From assembly GCF_030272615.1 (NCBI RefSeq), contig NC_081414.1:821807896-821871895 (forward strand): a stretch of DNA of 64,000 nucleotides. The letters run 5' to 3'. The notes below the pieces were generated by a model, which was given only the letters and a program-made list of their open reading frames with translations, was not told where the DNA came from and did no database searches. Shown here piece after piece: positions 60,701 to 64,000 of the stretch. The stretch comes from Cryptomeria japonica. Taxonomy: Eukaryota > Streptophyta > Pinopsida > Cupressales > Cupressaceae. The stretch's first letter is position 1, and each line of letters starts with the position of its first letter. The position numbers and the translations under genes are program-made.

Positions 60701-62700
60701 TAAAATTTTATATTATCGTTAAATAAAGTTTAATATATTTTACATTTTAGCATATGCTTTAATCTTGCAAGATATATATTATTAAAAATAGTCTAAATGG
60801 ATATATAAAATTTCATATAACTTTGCATAATAATATAATAATATTATAATATAATTCAATTTAATAAAATTATACTATATAATTATGTATTGATTTATTT
60901 TGTGTTTTCCATGTCACGCTACATGATTGCCACTAGCACGTATATCTTAAATTTTAATTTAATCCATATAAAATACACTGAGAGATATCCTTCTCACGTT
61001 ACCTATTTTTAATTAATTTTATACCCTAAAGTCAAATAGGCACCTCGAGAAGGATATCTCTCGGCGTATTTTATATGGATTAATTTAAAATTTAAGATAT
61101 ATATGCTAGTATATAATATAAACTTACCTTGTTACCTTTTCACCTCACATTGCTATTGCTATGGCTTGGTGTTATAGAGTGAATGAGAAAGGGATAAAGA
61201 GGTATATTTTTGGATGTAAATAAGTGTTGCTTCCTATTTTGTTATAATAAATTATATTATAAGTATTTACTATCTAAGAACATTGTTCGATATTTAATAG
61301 TTATCTATAAATAAATTTATCTAATTTGAGTAGTGTAATAATTTGATTTTGTGATGATTATATTAGAAGAACGATTTTGAATCTATTGAAAATAATTCAT
61401 GATAATTATTTAAAAAATATAAAAATTCAATTTAAGTATTAAGAACAAAAGTTTAATTTATTATAGAAATATTATAATTATTTGAAAATATGAATACATT
61501 GATTTTTTGTCAAACTGATTAACAAAATTGCAATATCTTGTGTTAATAAAAAATGTTGAGAAAGATATTAAAAAATACAACCACAAAATATATTATAATA
61601 ACATGAAAATGTATAATTTTTATAAGAATTATGGACCCACTTAGTTCTATGGTCTAATAAAACACTAAAGATCAAGAAAAAACAATTACTTTTCTTATTC
61701 AATTAATTTCAAGTTCAACATCATGAATCCATATATTCCTATTGAAGAGGAGAATTTACAAGCTAAATGAGGGTTGTGACTTGAAGTAAATTTAATTTAA
61801 AAAACAAAATAAGTAAAAAATGATTATGACAAAGAAGTTTCATTATTTTTTGTAAAATAATGAGATAATTTATAGTCTGGTTTTATTTTGGTATTTTGAG
61901 AGTATTTTTGGTGTATGTGGTTTGTAAAAAGACAACTTAATAACCTTCAAATTCTGCCTTGAATTAAGAGACGTACTTGGGAGTGGTCAAAGACTAAAAT
62001 TAGAACAATTATAAAGAAAGATAGAGTGTAGAACAATATAGATCATTGAAATTTGTAACTAAATTTTTCTTCATATTAAAAATCATAAATTGTATGAATC
62101 AATCTTGAAACTAATTTTGACTATAAAACATAATTTTGATCTAGAAAAAGTTGTACATTTAATATATAATATATAAAAAGATAAATTGTATCTTGTTTAC
62201 TATTATAACAAATATTGCCAAAAGATAATCATTAGTATGTTGAAGTCACCGAAAAAACATATGATAATAACAATCTTCTATACTATCAAATGAATTTCTA
62301 CACATAGGAGAGGCAAGAAAGAATGCTAAATTATTGGATTTATAGCAGAGCCCGGACAATACATGATAATAGAAATAAAAAGGTGCAACAACAAACCAAA
62401 AAGAATTATAATTGATTCCACTTTACCTAGAATCACTTTCGAAACATTCTTTAACCATGAGCATATATGGGTTACTACCCTATAGTTACCATGGACCTAG
62501 TGTACACTCAACATTTATTTTCCTTTGTTACAGGTAGTTTGATTAATATTTACAAGTTAATCTTTATACAATTTCTTTTCATTGATAAAGAAGGTGGTTA
62601 TATTTTCAGCGTGTATGGAAATGCCACTCCTAGTGATGATGTAGTAGTAGACCAAAGGATTTCCATCCTACGATTCTAGCAATCAATGGGTTTTTGTTCA
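60701..62700. other. AT-rich tail of copy C
   Basis: Includes the foldback (60932-61110) and sequence shared with A and B. Near the end (62480-62680) a 70-codon frame, GGYIFSVYGNATPSDDVVVD, overlaps the part shared with A and B, where it is not open. I do not call a gene. Confidence 0.55.
60932..61110. repeat. Foldback element, copy C (best preserved)
   Basis: Arms ACTAGCACGTATATCTTAAA and TTTAAGATATATATGCTAGT continue through TCCATATAAAATACACTGAG / CTCGGCGTATTTTATATGGA and GAGATATCCTTCTC / GAGAAGGATATCTC. The stem is about 65 bp around a loop containing CCCTAAAGTCAAATAGG. If TA is the target duplication the ends would be GC...GC, which would suit a Tc1/mariner-type MITE. No coding capacity. 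Confidence 0.75.
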
Positions 62701-64000
62701 CTATTCATAGTCTCTTATGATGTTTTCTCCATAGAAGTTAGCTTGACACAAGTATCCAACAAATACAATGACATAACATAGATACCCATCCTTGAAATAC
62801 TTTCTTAGTTAAATATATGTTCCCACACAAAAGACCAAACTAATTGGTCTAGAGACTCAAAATGACATCAAGGCTCAAATTTGAATTCTACATGTCATAT
62901 TATATTTTCACCTTATAGGCTTTTCCCGTTCTGGTTTCACAAAGTTTCTTCCCTTATAAACTAGCATGCATCAGGCCACAACATCGATCCATGACATTTT
63001 ATGGCTCCTTGTCATGAGTTAAATAGTAACCTTCACCCTTTACACTTGATCGATTTTTGGCATGACTCAAGAAAGTTGCTTGAATCTCGACCTCTAATAA
63101 GTCTCTAGTATGTGCCAAAGGACAAGCATGCTTGACCCCATCATCATTTATAGAAGGATTACCAAAGGTACAACATGAAACATATACCAAAAGTTTTAGA
63201 AAATAAAAGCATGGTAAAACCTTTTTTGAGAATCCCATTATGTAATAAATAAAAGTGCAATGCATCACATCCACGTTATGAAATATGAGCTATTAACGAA
63301 TGATTTTTACAAGCACAACTAATTAGTAAAGTTATCATATAAAAGAATGCAAGTAAATCATATTGTGAAAAGTGCATGAATGAAATCAAAAGATATGTGC
63401 ATTTATAAGACATATTGAGTTCAACAAAATGATGTGTAGGAAAATTAATCCAATACTAACCTATCCATTAACCTAGTATCAATTCCTTTTTATATGCAAC
63501 ATTAGAGGTGTAAGTGGGTTGGGTTGTTGTCCACAAGGAAGAGCCACGATACCTTGGGTTCACACTTCTATTTATTGCACGTGATTGGAATTGAATGTTT
63601 GTGTGTAATGAACTAGGCTAAACAAGACTAAATTAAGAAAAAAATGACAAAATATTGTGGGTATAGAAGGAAAGTATATATCTACAAAGAAGATATAGAG
63701 AAGAACCTAGATCTAAATCTGGAGCTAACTTTGTAGGATAGGGGTGCTTGATGCCCTAGTTTGAAGGTTTCAAAGACTTCAAAAGATGATAAAAAATTCT
63801 ATCAGGAAGCTCAACACATCTATCTCCCAAACATTTGGCTCATTGTAACTTAGGATAGAGGAATTAGGCACCCCAATTTGAGTTTTTTGTCTATTCAAAA
63901 TTTGGGAATGTGGGTCATTATTTGCTTCGCTCATTTGTACATGTCTCATAGTGAGATTTGAACTTACATATACTTGATAACAATTGTATGCTTGAAAAGT
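62701..64000. other. Right end of window, no gene seen
   Basis: No domain-bearing frame on either strand. The stretch around 63510-63640 (GTTGTCCACAAGGAAGAGCC and following) has the look of retrotransposon-derived DNA, but I could not place it. Confidence 0.4.

Larger units (their letters stand above)
51168..62700 (+). repeat. Segmental duplication, copy C (most complete)
   Basis: It begins at the segment shared with B (near 51168: AAACAAATTATTGAAGAAGC) and ends in the tail shared with A and B. It carries the full membrane-protein gene and both flanks, an uninterrupted telomere-like array (57160-60700) and empty sites for both the retroposon (58553-58565) and the LINE (near 61540). It differs from A in a tandem duplication at 54757-56105. 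Confidence 0.8.

Noticed and set aside
62467-62679. 70-codon frame at the end of copy C
   Set aside because: Part of it overlaps DNA shared with A and B where the frame is not open; no start context or splice evidence supports it.

Overview
This is a stretch of plant nuclear DNA, AT-rich and packed with nested and decayed transposable elements. I read it as gymnosperm, probably conifer, DNA: the gag-like polyproteins, the RNase-H/'plant transposon protein' chimeras and the very long degenerate telomere-like (CCCTAA-type) interstitial arrays resemble those I know from conifers. The species cannot be fixed from sequence alone. I see no tRNA, rRNA, CRISPR or bacterial-style operon. Only one host-type protein gene looks plausibly intact.

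Left third (1-17.8 kb): a three-level nest. The oldest layer is a pogo-like (CENP-B/DDE_1) DNA transposon: a transposase pseudogene at 11810-15443 flanked by related arms in inverted orientation (about 1325-1430 plus 10272-11700, and about 16990-17620). Two solo LTRs of one family sit in it, each with a perfect 5-bp target duplication: 1431-10271 (ACCAC) in the left arm and 11959-13045 (GTAAC) inside the transposase reading frame. Into the first solo LTR a complete non-autonomous Ty3-type element, 1816-9689 (duplication GATAT), was inserted later. It encodes a gag/protease-like protein with one amber stop but no reverse transcriptase.

Right two thirds (17.8-62.7 kb): three same-strand copies of a roughly 10-kb unit, A (about 17850-28790), B (about 30210-43920) and C (about 51170-62700). 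The layout of the unit is promoter and small three-exon membrane-protein gene, ~130-bp minisatellite, AT-rich tract, several kilobases of degenerate telomere-like repeat, a foldback element, and a conserved AT-rich tail. Only C keeps the full gene (coding exons 53391-53427 and 53591-54063, 169 aa, three predicted membrane spans). A keeps a stop-interrupted 3' end and B a truncated 5' part. A and B share a retroposed RNase-H/gag-like insertion that C lacks. B alone carries a 4.4-kb LINE (38424-42848). A 3'-truncated copia element on the minus strand (43921-48651) lies at the right edge of B.

Order of events that I infer: duplication giving the C lineage and the A/B ancestor; retroposon insertion in the A/B ancestor; A/B duplication; then LINE and copia insertions in or next to B. 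The transposable elements do not form a working pathway. Their interest is the order of nesting, the reusable empty sites for dating, odd palindromic repeats in the Ty3 LTR, possible extra 3' ORFs in the LINEs, and the small gene family carried with telomere-like DNA.
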